Part shown: positions 21,201 through 33,581 of the stretch, one piece after another
Layout: every line of letters starts with the position of its first letter
Position numbering within the stretch: position 1 is the first letter of the stretch
The notes under the pieces: model-generated
What the model saw: only the letters and a program-made list of their open reading frames with translations
Told to the model about the DNA's origin: nothing
Database searches by the model: none
Program-made: the position numbers and the translations under genes
Assembly: GCA_914767885.1 (NCBI GenBank)
Contig: CAJZBQ010000054.1
Span: 434,001-498,000 of the forward strand
Length of the DNA stretch: 64,000 nucleotides
From: Blepharisma stoltei
Taxonomy: Eukaryota; Ciliophora; Heterotrichea; Heterotrichida; Blepharismidae
Direction: 5' to 3'

Positions 21201-24200
21201 TTTCTTTTTGCTGGACAATAGCTCGTGAAAATGGCTCAGCCTGCTTAATGAAAAACCAGTCTACAATAGTTGTAAAAATCGACATTAAAGAATCCTCTCC
21301 AAACGGCTCAATGTACAGCTTATTAAAATGTCTCAAATATCTCTGTGAGACATGGTTTCTTCCTCCACCTGGAGGTCCCATGCAAGCAGCAAACTGTATA
21401 AGTTTGAATTTCTTGAATTCTTTGGTTTCCAAATCATACCAGCCTTCATGGTCCATCCACTGTCTTAAAAGCTCAATAGGAGGCTGAGCTCCATAAGTTT
21501 CTTTTTGAGGCATATTTAAGTCGTCTACAAAAATGACCATTTTTCTGTTCCCAGCAGGGGCGTTTACAAATCTCGATTTTTTCTCCATGCAAGATTCCAT
21601 GATTAGCTGTATTTTATTTGCTGATGTTTGAGCTGAAAACGCCATAAAAAGATAAGTGAAGGTTTCATTGTAAAAAGATGAGCGAAGGGTATCGAGAACA
21701 CAAACAGTTTTGCCTGTGCCTGTAGGGCCACAGAAAAGGATATGCTTGTGAGCAGAAGCCATGAAATGCATAAGGTAAGAAATACGGATAGTGTCCTTTG
21801 TAGGGACAATAAGTTCGTGGAAATTTGAATTTTTGTCAGGAGTATATGTGCCAGGGTGAAGATTTACCCATTGCATCCAATGATAGCCGGTGGGTTTCTT
21901 TGCAAAAACTATATCGAAGAATTCCCCAGGAAGTTTGGCGTCATATTTTTTGGGTTCCCAGTCTGCAGGGGTATCAAGAAGTCGATAGAGATCTACCACA
22001 TTTTCCCCTGCCATGAGCTTTCCTAAGAACTCGGAGAACTTTGGTCTTGTTGTTTCATCTGTAATTCCTCCAAATCCCCATATAACACTGAAGAGAATTC
22101 ACTGCGGAAGGACTTCTTCAAACTCTTTTGGCAAAACATGCTCTTTAGGTGCATTTTTAGTAGGAGATTCAGCTTCATCCTCTTTTACCATATCTCTGAA
22201 CTCCATCATAAAGCAGTCAAAAATATTAAGGATAGTGCTGACCATTTCATTTTCAGTGACAGGTGCAGGGAGTTTGCATTTTTTCTTTACAAATTCAGTT
22301 AATGGCCATGAAAACCAAGAAAAAGTGTCAATAATATGCATTCCGTGCTTGTCTCTAATAAAATAAGGTAGCGAATACACATAAGATTGGATCAAAACTA
22401 CCCAGCCAAGTCGATGAGGTTCAAGGAAAACCATTCCACAACGAGACACAGTAGCAGGTGATGCCACTTTTAGGTCTTCGACTTCAAACATCATGGTCAT
22501 CCCTTCAGTCATTTTAATGATTTCTCCTGACTGCATACACAGCATTTTGTTGTCATCCAGTACAGTGTTCATATTTTCAATCCATTTGGAGTCGACAGGA
22601 CCATCAAACACAACCCATTTTCTTTCGGGGCCTTTTTCTGCAGTAAAGGTTCTGAATGTTTGAGAAATGACGCCATCGTACCATTGATGAGACTCTGCGA
22701 TAAATCTTCCGTATAACTGGTTTAAAGTGATGGATTTAGGATTTAAGGTGATTTTAAGGGTTTTTGTGAATTCTGGATTATTTGGAACGCTGCTTAGAGC
22801 CATTTGTAAAGTGTTGATGACTTTGGTTTTGCCTGAAAATGTTTGTCCTACAAGCATAAGCCCATGTCTTACACATATGGTTTCGTAAAGCTGTATACAT
22901 TTGCTCTTGAACTCGTCTGTCGCTTGTAAGTTCTGCATTTCACATGCAGCTTCTATTGAAGTCAATAAAATTCCATAGTCAATCTTCGGGATAGTGACTC
23001 CAGGGAACAAATCTGAAGTAATTCCAAGGAAAAGCGGTATATCATTGCTGGTGAATTTAGGTAAATTGACATCATTAAGTGCTCTCAATGCCAAAATATC
23101 TTCCACCTCGTCAGTATACTTCATTTTCAAGTTTCCACAAGCAGTCAAAATGGCTTTAACTGCTCTCATACCAAAGTCATAATGGTCTTGTGTTGATAAT
23201 TGCTCAGAAGATAAACGTAGGGAAGCCACCACTTTTGCAGCTAGACTTCTAGCATTTTCAAAGCCATAGGAAAACAAAGAAATTTCACTGATCATGGCAT
23301 AATCAGGAACCATCATAGCGCAAGGCCTGAATAAAGCTTTCAAGTTATCAGGAAGCTCAGATCTTCCAGCATAGCCAGGATTCATAGTGATGTTGATTGC
23401 ACAAGAGTGCACTAAATTAAGCTGGGTGCCTTCAAATGTAAATGTTTTTCGCTTTTCTCTGATTGCTTGCTGGATCTGCAACACTTGCATGGCAATGACT
23501 GATAGGACTTCAGGCTCAATTCTGTTGAATTCATCGAAACAACACCAGGAACCGCTTGAGGCAAGGCCTTTAAAGAATTTGGCCATAGATGTGAAATCAA
23601 GAGAGTCACTACAGTTGAAGACGACACATTTGACAGCTATTGCTTTGGCCAGATCTTTTACTGACTCGGTTTTGCCTGTTCCTGCTGGGCCTTCTGGAGC
23701 GCCTCCATAAAATAGGTTGTAAGCACCTATTAGTGTTCTATAGCATCTATCTGTAAGCGGGGTGATAACTAGCCTGGGAGTATTTCCTAACTCTCCCCTT
23801 AAAATTGGAATAAAATATATGTTAAATTTCAATTTTTTTAGGTATTTATGCCCCTTTAAATTGGAATAAAAATTATATTTTTCAATAGGGAAATTTTATA
23901 GACGAAAAAACTAATACTTATAAATTAGTTTTGACCTATTTTCGAGAAAAATGCAAGTAGTATGGGCTTTAAACATTTTTCACACTGAATCGATTAATTA
24001 TTTAATAATTTCTTTATAAAAATAATTAAAATTCAAAATATTGTGCTCAAAAACTATATTTTTTTTTAAAAATAAAATTACCCCCCTTTAAATTGGAATA
24101 GGGATTTTTTGTTCCAATTTAAAAGGGGGGAGTAAGTGCTCATGATCATAAAATGGTGACATTCTTATGGTTCCGATCCTCCGATCGGCACCACTCATTC

Positions 24201-27200
24201 ACATTTTATGATTATGAGGCTTGGTTTACATGAGAATTTATCTGGGCAAGTCAAATAAACAACTTGAAAGGGCACACCTACCTCTGACTTGTCCCTAGGG
24301 AATATAAAGGCCTGTGGTTTATCACTTCTATCCTGCAGCAGCGAAGGAGCCTTTAGTCGTTACACAGCATCAAGGAGGACAGAAAGGCGCTCACTCGAAG
24401 CATATGGATCCAGCGATTTGTGGGCCCGACACATGCAAAAATAGAGGAAGCTCTGGTGCGGTCCCCCCGAAGTTGATACTACGCATATAGATTTCTTTAA
24501 GTTAATTTAAGCTTCCTAAGTACTCAAAGCCATATTTGATAGAAGAGTTGACCATTTTAACTGAAATGTCTGTAGAGCCTTCCCAGTAGTATCTTAATTG
24601 AGCAATCCAATCGAACTGGTTGTTATTTGTGATTTTTTTGGTTTTCAAATCAGTGACTATATCACGAGCATGGACATCAAGTGTAATGACTGCTGAAAGT
24701 GTTTTCCTGAGCAAAGAGTCAAGCTTACCTCTAACCATAACGACAACCCCCATAATGAGTTTTGTAAGCTTATCTTCATACGCTTTCATGGTATTATTTT
24801 TAATAGCATCTTCTACCCCTGCAGTCCAGCACAGCTGATTGACTCCTAGTACTACCATTGATGGCCAGTTTCTAATCCATTGGGTTCTTTCTTGTTTTTG
24901 GTACTCATTGAAGCTTTTCTTACTCCCCCCCCCCTCCGTGAGCGAACAAAACCATTAGAAAAATCGCCATTTTTTGACCAAAAACCCACCCTCCGTGAGT
25001 GTGAACAAAAATTTTTTTAATAGAAAAAATTTTAAATGAAAAAAAAATTTTTGATATATAAGTGATAATTAGTATAATGAAATCTAGAGCTAATTCTGTT
25101 TAATTTTTAAACAAATTGCGTTTTAAAACATAAATTTTGCAAATTAAATTAATATTTGCTTCCCAATTTTTGCAAATTAGGATTTTTTTAAATTTCGAAA
25201 AAAAATATTTTTTATAAAATTTATATATAAATTTTTTTTAAAAAAAAAAATTAAACCCCCTCCGTGAGCGAACAAAATTTTTTTGTTCGCTCACGGAGGG
25301 GGGGGGGGGGGAGTTAGTAATTTCTTTAATAGTTTTATACATAGACTTTTCGATGTCCCCCATCCAAAACTCCACATTCCCTTTTTTGTCTCCTTCATTC
25401 ACATCAATTTTATCAATAAGCTGAACAGTTTCTTTTTCAGGAGAAATCATGTGAGTGACTTCTTGTCTTTCAGTGAAAACAACTTTATCGATGGCTTCAA
25501 AACATTTATTAATGTGCTCTTGGACACGAAGAGGGTCTTTTGTTTGAGATAGAATATCTAGCAAATCTTCATCAGATAAGAAAAAGAAACGTGGGAACGA
25601 GAGACGTTTGGTTTCTAAGTAATGATGCATTGACTTTTGGATTTCGTCAAGATTTTCATTGGCGTCTTTAAAAAGTGTAAGAGTGCCACCATCTATTGCA
25701 ACAGAATCTAGTAGGTTTGGATTGGTGTTTTGAGTAGCCTGGTTTCCTCCAGGGTTACAAATAGAATCCATATGAAGTTTCCATTGGCTATCAACTCCTC
25801 TAAACTTTCTATACTCTCCAGGCATACGCTTTTGAATGTCATCTGATGCGAAAATAGGTTCAAGGTTCATCCAAACGGTTTGACATTTCATCCACTGCTC
25901 AAGAGTCTCTTGAATATGCAGCAGTCTATATTCCCATTCTTTGCATTGTCTTTCAATTGGTTTCGCATAAGGCGAAGTCTTCATGGCTTGAATGTTCACA
26001 ATCTGTTCATCTAGCAAAGTTTGTATATCTTCTACAGACTTAACAATATGAGTGTCCTTATAAGCCAAAACTTCAAGGAACTGGCCTTCACACTCTTTCT
26101 TCATTTCTTCTAGTTTCTTTTTAAGCTTAAATTCCCTTTGTGCTTTGTATGAGACTTCTTCTATTTCTTCTATGAAATTTTTCAATCCTTTTTCTATTAA
26201 AGTGGACACAGTTTCATGCTTAGCGTCAAGCTGCTCAGATGGAAGTCCTGCGATTTGGGCAACTCTTCTCCAGTGATCTTCTCCCCAAGCTTCATTAGAA
26301 ATAGCTTTTATAAGAGGGATATTGGTCTGGAATTCAGTTAAATGCTCTTTCAAATGGTTGATAACATTGATAGCTTCTGGACTCTTTTCCAATAGTTTTT
26401 TCGTTAGCACAAAGCATTCTCTAAGCCATCTGTCAACATTGCTCGAAATTTCTATTGCATTGAGTTCATGGATTTTTTTCTCGTTAGTCCAGGAATTGTG
26501 CCCATACTTGAAATCGTTAACATTTGTCCAGAGCTTGTTGAATGGCTCGAAGTCGTCGATCATATTTTGAAGCTCAGTTTTATCTGAAAGCTGCAGCTCA
26601 AAGAGAGTTTCTCTTTGGTTAAAAGAGTTGAATTGGTCCATGGCTTGCTTTAAATGATCTTCAAGCTTTTTGACGTCTTCATAGTGAGAAGAAGAATTGG
26701 AGTAGTCTGCAAACTGCTGGACGAGCTCGAAGTCTGTATGAAGTTGGCTTATTTCTCTAAACCACTTATCTTTTTCTTTTTCAAGCTTCTCTCGGAATTT
26801 TTCTTCTTCAACTTCAAGTCTTCCGATGCCTTCCTTTGTGGAGGCTTCGACTTCAATTGGCCAAGTTTTGCACTGCCATAAATTAATGCTGACTTCTTCA
26901 TTTAGTCTGAACTGGTAGTCTTCAAGTATCAAAGTGTGGCTAATTACTTCTTTTTCTTTATTTAAAAGCTCTTGTTTTTTCAGCTTGATGTTCTTAGCAA
27001 ATTGCTTAAGCTCGAACAGCTCAGCTTCATTTGTTGGGATTGTCTTGACTTTATTGCAAGTAAACTCGTACTCATCTTGGATATTTTTGACTTCTTCTGA
27101 GCAGAAATTAGAGATTCCTTCGAGTAAGGCATTCATGCACTTGTTGATTTTCTTATCCATAGTTTCTTTGAATTTATGACACTGGATTTGGAAAAAATCA

Positions 27201-30200
27201 TAGTTTATAACCCCAGTAAGCGTATCAATCAAAAACTCGAGTAGGATCCTGACTTAAGTGATTATAAAGATGGAGTCCATTATGAAATAAATTGTCAAAA
27301 GTGAAAATGCAAAGGGGGAACTTCCCGAGTAAACGGTTGTATAGATCTCCAAGTGTTATAACTCCAGTAAGCATATCGTGCAAAAACTCCAGTAGGATTT
27401 TGATTTAACTCCCTCCCTTTAAATTGGTTCCAATTTAAAAGAAGGGTTAAGAAAATTTTTTATAAAAAAAAATCAATATAATATTCTTATAAAACAAATC
27501 AATATAAAATTCTTATAAAAAAAAATTAAAAAATGTGTCGAATTAGATTAATAAATTTCTAGAAAATTTATCGATCAAAGTGTTAATTTTGTTTAATTAA
27601 GTGGCTATTTATACTCTTTTGCTAAAATAAAGAAGAAATAAAGTAAATTTTCAATTTTTGTAAAGAATTCGCATTAAATTTTTATCAAAATTATTTAAAT
27701 AAAAAATATAATCCCTTGGCTTAATTTCTTATGGCAGTTATACACACTATTTTCATATAAAATTTAAATTATTAATTTGGCGCACTAAAATCTGCGTTTT
27801 GAAACGTATATTTGGTTTCTAAATAATAAATTCAAATAGCATCATATGCATGATAAAAAAATAAATGCAACAAATTATATTTTTTGTTGAAAAATTTTTA
27901 AAAATATAGCAATTAAAGATAATAAATGTATTTAAATAAAAAGCTCTTTATGTTCTTTTCTTTAAAAAAGAGCAAGATATAACTAAATTTTTAATTTTAG
28001 TTAAGAAGAAACATTTAACTTATACCGAAACTTTTTACATAAAATTTATGATTTTTATCTATAAAATTTTTTATTATAAAATTGAATTTTGTTTCAATTT
28101 AAGCGATTATAAAGATAGAGTTCAGTATGGAAGAAATTGCACCTGAACTTTTAAATGAGAATGCAAAGGAGGAACTTCTTGAGTAACGGTTGTATAGATC
28201 TCCAAGTGCTATAACTCCAGTAAGCATATCAATCAAAAACTCCAATAGAATCTTGACTTATGTAAATCTAAAGATAATCCATAGTCAAATCTACATGTAG
28301 ATATTATTTTATTAAATCAATTTAACGAAAGAGATGATAATTAATTATCTTAAGTCTAATCGTGTTTGCTTACCAACTTTTTTCACACTTGCCACTATTT
28401 TTTGGCATGCCACTTTTTAGAACTTTCTGATATAGAGATTGAGCTCATCTCTTTGAGAGAGTCTGTTTTGGTCTTTCAATAGTCAAGTACACTTTGCTCG
28501 ATAAAGGGATCTATAAAGGGGTATGAGCTATAGTTTAGAGTATAAAACTTTAGTTCCTTCACTTAGGCTTAAAACTATTAAATATTCTACAAAAAGCTAT
28601 GTATATGGGGTGGGGGTCCCGAGGTCCTATTTGTGCTTGACCAGAGGGTTGATATTGAAACTAAGTCTTCTTTTGCAGCTTTGAGCTTCAGCAGTTCATT
28701 TCGGAGCTTCTCAATTGAAGGCTTTCCTTTCAGCAAATCTTTGACATAGTCTTTTATTTTCATTTTCCCAACCCATTCAAAAGCTTTAAACTCTTCCAAA
28801 ATCTGAAGTGGCCCACTTTGATATTTTTCCATCAATTCTGAAATTTCTTTTTTCGCGATAGCAACCCATTCACTTTCTTCGTTTAGTTCGAAAACTGGGG
28901 TTTTAGGAATATTCATGAATGGCACCAAGTCAGATTCAAGGTTGGTGATTTTATTGGTTGCTTCTACAATCCAATCAATGCATTCACTTATAAACTTGTG
29001 GGCTTGCTGGAGTGTTGGCTTAAAATCAATTTGTCCAGGAACTGCATCAGCTTGCTCATCTTTTTTCTTTCTTGAGTCTTCTTCAATATTCAGCTGGAGA
29101 ATTATTAAAGGCTTCTCATTTTTTCTGTATACTTCAGACTCCTCAGGAGATGAAAACGATTTTAAGAAATCGACCCAATCGTCAATGCTTTGCTTTGCAA
29201 AAGTCCTCACTTGAGTGTTCATTATTAAATCCATTCTTCTTAAAATGGTATGTAAAGCTCCTTTTAGATACTCTTCAGAATCAACAGCAAAGAAGTTATA
29301 TTGCTCAGCCATTTTATCTTGGGTTTCACTGATTAAATATTCTCTCCAGTGAATTGAAATTTGCTGCCTAATAGCCTGATGATGATTTCTTTGGGCATTG
29401 TATAAGTTTCTCAACTCCATTGGCATAAGAAGATTTTTGGTCTCTAAGAATCGATGCTCTTGAAAGCTATAGCATTTAGCTGCCATTATTTTATTTACTT
29501 GAACCACTGAAGTTGTCTTATACCAGTGATTTTTATCAAGCTCTTTTTTCGTCTTTTTGTATGGATGGGAAGGGATAGTAATAGTCCCAAACTCAGGAAT
29601 AACTGGAATTGACCGCCGAATTGGGATTTTTTTCTGAATAAATTCATGATCATTTTTCGGGTCCTGCATTCTCAACAAAATTACGCACTTTTTCATCGCT
29701 CTTACATATTCTTCATCAATTACAGACACAAGCTGTTTAAGCAAGTCCATATACTTGTCTTTTTCAAACTCCAAACTTGTAGCGACAGCTTTTTTCAAGA
29801 TTTTTGCCTTGACATCTTTACGCAGCTGAGACACATCAGTAGCTGAAATTGCGTCTACCATGTCCAAAAATCTGACTTCAGAGTCATAGTTTTGTTGAAG
29901 TTCTCTGGCTTGGATGACGCGCGCTTCGAATTCTTTACTCTCCCCTTTGGCTAGAGATCAAAGCCATTAAAAAATCCCTATTTTTTGGAAAACTCACGAG
30001 CTAAAAATATTGGAAATATAAAACATTTAGAAATATAATTTAATATAAATTAAATTAGATTATATTTAATAATCCTGAAAAAAATTATATATTAATTTTA
30101 ATATATATTCAATTAAAAAAATTATTACTTTCACCTTTAAGAGGTCTTCCTAATTTAAAAATCCTTGGCAGTTACAAGATTTTTTTGCTCACTAGCAAGG

Positions 30201-30933
30201 CCGAGCTAGGATTTTCATCGTGAAATTTAATAGCAAGACGCTGGACTTTTTTCTCAAGCATGTTTTTTCTGATCCTGACTAAAAACTTTTTTGCATTGGA
30301 ATCATACCCTAGCAAGTCTATTGGTTCCCATGAGTAGACTCCATCCTCAAAAGCTGGTGAAGACCCATGTGGGCCAGGTTTTCCTTTATAAAATTTGACC
30401 CAGTCTTCAGGCTTCATTGATTCTATTCAGCAATCAAATTTTGAAATATCTCTTGTTGATTTTAAATCAGGGTTTTCAAAGTTGGCGTATTCTCGCTGGA
30501 GAAGTTTTTTGGTTTTTTCTGGGTTTGAACCTGGCAGTTCTTCTTTTGCTGGAGATGATAGCTCAGATTGATCAAGCTTAAAACTGGTTTCATTATCTTT
30601 GGTGGGAATAATTTTCTCATGCTTCATAACTGCTTTAATATGCCTGGCAGGGAGGCCTTTAGCGCTATCTAATGTCTTCTGAGATATCATATCTGAAATC
30701 CAAGGATTATTGACATTTACCTTTATTTCTTCTTCCACAGCTGGAGGCATTGGAGGTTCTTCTAATTCAGGAAGCTTTTTCCTTGAAATTTTGGGCTCAA
30801 TTTGGTCTGTGTCCATCATTTTTGAGAGTGCTTTGAAATCAGGGATGTTAAGCAAGACTCGAGGTCCATATGATTTGGCCCGAACACTCTTCTTGCCAGA
30901 GTTTGGTTTTGCCTGTAGGCCGCGGCTTGACAT
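15207..30933 (-). CDS. Axonemal inner-arm dynein heavy chain (DNAH3/7/12-like)
   Basis: One gene on minus from ATG 30933 ([15 protein letters not shown]) to TAA at 15207; about 4,180 residues after removal of five IESs, normal for the family. Visible are the N-terminal tail ([15 protein letters not shown]), linker, four P-loops in order ([41 protein letters not shown]), AAA1 Walker [10 protein letters not shown], the coiled-coil stalk with microtubule-binding domain (19.4-20 kb and 18.6-19 kb), and the C-terminus [14 protein letters not shown]. Several TGA codons are at Trp positions, e.g. 20.5 kb and 22.1 kb. It is the ATPase motor of single-headed inner arms in cilia. IESs: 19075, 23791, 24923, about 27244 and 29938. 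Confidence 0.93.
19075..19471 (+). mobile_element. MITE-1 copy in dynein stalk region (397 bp)
   Basis: TTA flanks (19072-19074, 19469-19471), C-run/G-run ends and CTCCGTGAGCGAACAAAA termini. Removing it joins PDYWETA to [13 protein letters not shown], matching the conserved dynein stalk region. Nearly identical to 10209-10603. Confidence 0.93.
23791..24135. mobile_element. MITE-2 copy nested in dynein composite IES
   Basis: Left CTCTCCCCTTAAAATTGG, right CCAATTTAAAAGGGGGGAG, TAA on both sides. Each end carries an extra inward copy (GCCCCTTTAAATTGG at 23850; CCCCTTTAAATTGGAATAGG at 24082). Confidence 0.85.
24143..24512 (-). mobile_element. GC-rich SINE-like retroposon in dynein
   Basis: The right target copy is TTCCTAAGTACTCA (24513-24526). 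The left copy TTCCTAA-GTGCTCA is split by the MITE-2. The 3' tail motif (reverse complement GTCACCATTTTATGATCA) lies at its left side. GC-richer than the gene, no ORF. Confidence 0.75.
24923..25316 (-). mobile_element. MITE-1 copy in dynein (394 bp, opposite orientation)
   Basis: TTA flanks (24920-24922, 25314-25316). It is the reverse complement of the copies at 10209 and 19075: the perfect terminal hairpin lies at the right. Removal joins TIKEIT to [14 protein letters not shown] in frame in the dynein linker. Confidence 0.93.
27209..28260. repeat. About 155-bp tandem repeat (2.5 copies) derived from dynein exon
   Basis: Segment alpha (AACTCCAGTAAGCATATC, with ATCAATCAAAAACTC) occurs at about 27209-27255, 27357-27405 and 28206-28256. 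Segment beta (ATTATAAAGAT...GTATAGATCTCCAAGTG) occurs at 27258-27354 and 28104-28203. Alpha encodes the dynein residues [12 protein letters not shown] only in the first copy's context. A MITE-2 separates the second and third alpha copies. Confidence 0.8.
27244..28654. mobile_element. 1.4-kb IES in dynein with tandem gene-fragment repeats and a MITE-2
   Basis: Dynein coding sequence stops being open here in all frames. In-phase TA pairs at 27242-27243 and 28653-28654 (or 28662-28663) would join KEDLVSI to [15 protein letters not shown]. Inside are two decayed copies of a dynein segment, a MITE-2 (about 27418-28100) and, at 28604-28641, a terminus like that of the 12-14 kb foldback element. The boundaries are inferred from reading frame only. 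Confidence 0.6.
27418..28100. mobile_element. MITE-2-like insertion with truncated right end
   Basis: Left TTA then CTCCCTCCCTTTAAATTGG with its inward copy at 27428-27448. A/T-only interior. The right side stops at GTTTCAATTTAAG (28091) without the G-run, joining directly to repeat segment beta. Confidence 0.55.
29938..30208. mobile_element. Degenerate MITE IES in dynein N-terminus (about 271 bp)
   Basis: Left end CTCTCCCC next to TTA (29935-29937); right end GCTCACTAGCAAGGCCGAGC then TA (30207-30208), a mutated MITE-1-like terminus. Excision at these TAs gives [20 protein letters not shown], matching the family pattern. An ORF running on to 30172 overshoots the gene and ends inside the element. 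Confidence 0.75.
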
Positions 30934-31101
30934 AATTATGATTATAAACAGTTATGGAGACTTTCGTTTAGAATTTGGCTGTGAAGTCTAGAGAAATATA
31001 AAGAATTTCTTATCGAGATATTAAAATAAGCGCTCAATAAATTATTAATTAATTTTCATTATTTTAATGTTAATTTGAAAGTTGCATTAATTTTTGAGTA
31101 C

Positions 31102-32907
31102 CTATCCCAAATATGATTTTGTTTTCCTTGCTATTTTTCCGCCAAAGAATCTGGCGCTCTGGTTAATTGCATGCTCAATCTCAGTAGAGACATCTTTTGG
31201 CAGGACCGCATTGCTTCTAAATTTCGTTAAAACTTCAAGTAAGCACCTGACTTCTCCCATAAATTCATTTTCCTTATGATTTGATTTTTCTTCACACATA
31301 GCAAGCTTTAATTTTAGTTCTTTATAACCTATTATAAGTTTTTCATTGTCTATTCGCATTTTTTCTTTCTGATTCATGATTTTATCGATATTTATGTGTA
31401 AAATCTCTATTTGTTTTTCCAAACTTTCGATTTTTTCTTGAGCCTGCTTCAGTTTTTCAGGGTAATTAATATGGTCAGTAAATAAAATAGCTCCCATCTT
31501 GCATTTTTCTATGTGTTCATAGAAAATTTGAGTTGATATGCAGTTTTTGCACATTTTACACTCAATTGCTGAAGAGTTGCTTAAAATTTCTTTTAGCATA
31601 AGGTTGGCTTCTTCTACTGGATTTTCATTTGTGCTTTCTTTGCAGGGGATTAATTCAATTGGGCTGATATTCCCTTTAGTCATTGTAGTTTGGGCTCTGT
31701 TATGCTTTCCTCTGGGTGAAGGAATAGGAGGTTTTGCAATATTAATTCCTGCTTCACACCTTAAATCTCCTATTTTTCTTTTCAATCTTGAGATTTCTGT
31801 TTCTTTGCATAATAGCTGGTCGGAGAGTTCATTGATTAAGCTTTGAAAATCAGTGTTTTTGTCTTCACTAACTCTAAGCCTAATTGCTCTTTTGAGTTTA
31901 TCGATTTCTTCTTCTTGGATATTTAATTGGCTTCTTAGCTTATTTTCATTAATTTCAAAAGCTTTTATTAGTTTTTGAAAGAAAAGTAGCTGGTTTTTTA
32001 ATTTTTTAATTTCTTCTTGGGTGTCGTCTGCAAAGTTCAGCATTTGCTCAGTTCTGTCAATATGCTTTTTTAATGATAATGCACTGGTTTCTGTAAGTGC
32101 TTGCCTGATATTGGAAACAAGATTGTCTAAATCGTTTTTTCATTTGCCTATTATCTTTCTTGCTTCTTTTTTGGTGTTTTCTAGGTCATCTATTCTTTCA
32201 TCAATACCTAAAATTGAATTTTCAATCCTTTTATCAATAGAAATTTGGTCTTCTTCCAATGCTTTTCTTTTCTCTTCAACTAACTCAAATTGAAGTTTCC
32301 TAATTTGAGACTCAAGGAATTTTTTATCTTGCTCGTAGATATCTTTAAAGTCCTGAAGGTTTTTGCTGTTTTGTTCGTGAATTCTTCTTATGTCTTGCTC
32401 ATTTTCATCTTTGACGAATTCAATTTCCTGTTGTAACGATTCAATTTCATGCCTAAGCCTTTCAATCAATTTTTTATCTGAATTTTCAACTATTTCTTTT
32501 AGCGAATTTTCCATCTCTTTTTTCTGCTCTGTAATAATCTGTATCTCATGTGTTAACTCAATTATCTTATCCTCAAAATTTTTTCTGTAATCGTTTTGTG
32601 TTGATTCTAGCTCAGAATTTTTTGCTATATAATTATTTAATTCTGCTTTAAGCTTTTTGACTTTGTCTTTATGTTTCTTTTTGATCGTATTTATGAGAGT
32701 TTCGTACTCTGCTTTTACTTTATTTAGTTCCTCTATTGAGCTATTCTTAATAGTTATTACTGTTTGCAGTGCTGATGTGTCTGCGGAGGTTAAGCTTGTG
32801 ATCATGGACTCATACATATTTTTCATTTGAATCTCTTTGGCTTTGGCATCATCTAGCTCTAACTGAAGGAATTCTAGTTGTTGTTTAAGAAGTTCTGGAT
32901 CTTCCAT
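31102..32907 (-). CDS. Long coiled-coil protein with C-terminal CxxC/HxxxC zinc-knuckle-like motif
   Basis: ATG 32907 (MEDPELLKQQLEFLQLEL) to TAG at 31102, 601 residues with one TGA=Trp at about 32140. Most of the chain is predicted coiled coil (Glu/Lys/Leu heptads). At about residues 460-485 a CKMCKNC...HIEKC pattern resembles a C2HC-type zinc site. No family recognised; ciliary or cytoskeletal location is plausible from its dynein neighbour but is inference. Its stop lies 169 bp upstream of the dynein start, same strand. Confidence 0.8.
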
Positions 32908-33581
32908 AATTGTTAATATTTAATTTCAAAAAAAATGAGTCATTAGAAAATTTATCGACAAATTTTAAGACCAAGCTAAGATTGTTGTTAGTATCCATGA
33001 ATTTAATATATTTTGAACTAATCAGAAGACCAGAGTTCATTTTGTTTTGGCAGTTAGAATAAAAATGGTTAAGCATGCTATGTTTAAGAAATAAAATATG
33101 TCGTTAGCGCTTTTGCTTATCTTTAATTTGGAATATTTATTAATATATCTTTAATATGGAACTCCAAACTCGTAATTAACTCAATTGATTTTTTCTTGCT
33201 GAAGTGAAAACAAATAATACTCAACATCAAAATGCTGATAATTGATTATTCGTCCTTTCCAAGCGTATTTTTTGTAATAAGGGAAAAATCTATATTTTAC
33301 ATTATGCTGTTGATTGCCAATATTTCAAGCTTAATATAAATGAAAAGGTGCTTACTAAATCCAAATAAAAACAACTTATATGATGATAAGTTTAAATTAA
33401 AAAGTTTTAGAAATATTCAAGAATCTAATTTATTATTATATTTCAGATATAATTATTAATAAGTTAAATAGCTTTTCAATATTTTTAACTATAGGAGCTT
33501 TTTATCTTAATGAAATTATATTTAAAATATCTATTAAAATCATTTATACGTTGAAACCCTTATTTTCACAAATTAAAAATA
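32908..33581. other. Intergenic region between divergent genes
   Basis: AT-rich, no credible ORF, no recognisable repeat. It presumably contains both promoters. Confidence 0.6.

Larger units (their letters stand above)
23791..24519. mobile_element. Composite IES: MITE-2 inserted in the target duplication of a SINE-like element
   Basis: Removal between TAA copies (23788-23790, 24517-24519) joins YGFEYL to [15 protein letters not shown], the conserved start of dynein AAA1. The left 345 bp is a MITE-2 (23791-24135, itself TAA-flanked); the rest is a GC-rich SINE-like element. See findings for the order of insertion. Confidence 0.85.

Noticed and set aside
25238-25320. Pro-rich tails such as [10 protein letters not shown] at several gene ends
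   Set aside because: They are translations of the C/G-run ends of MITE-1, not protein sequence.
15207-30933. Dynein as a set of broken pseudogene fragments
   Set aside because: Every break is either a TGA at a Trp position or an element whose removal restores frame and conserved motifs, so it is an intact germline gene.
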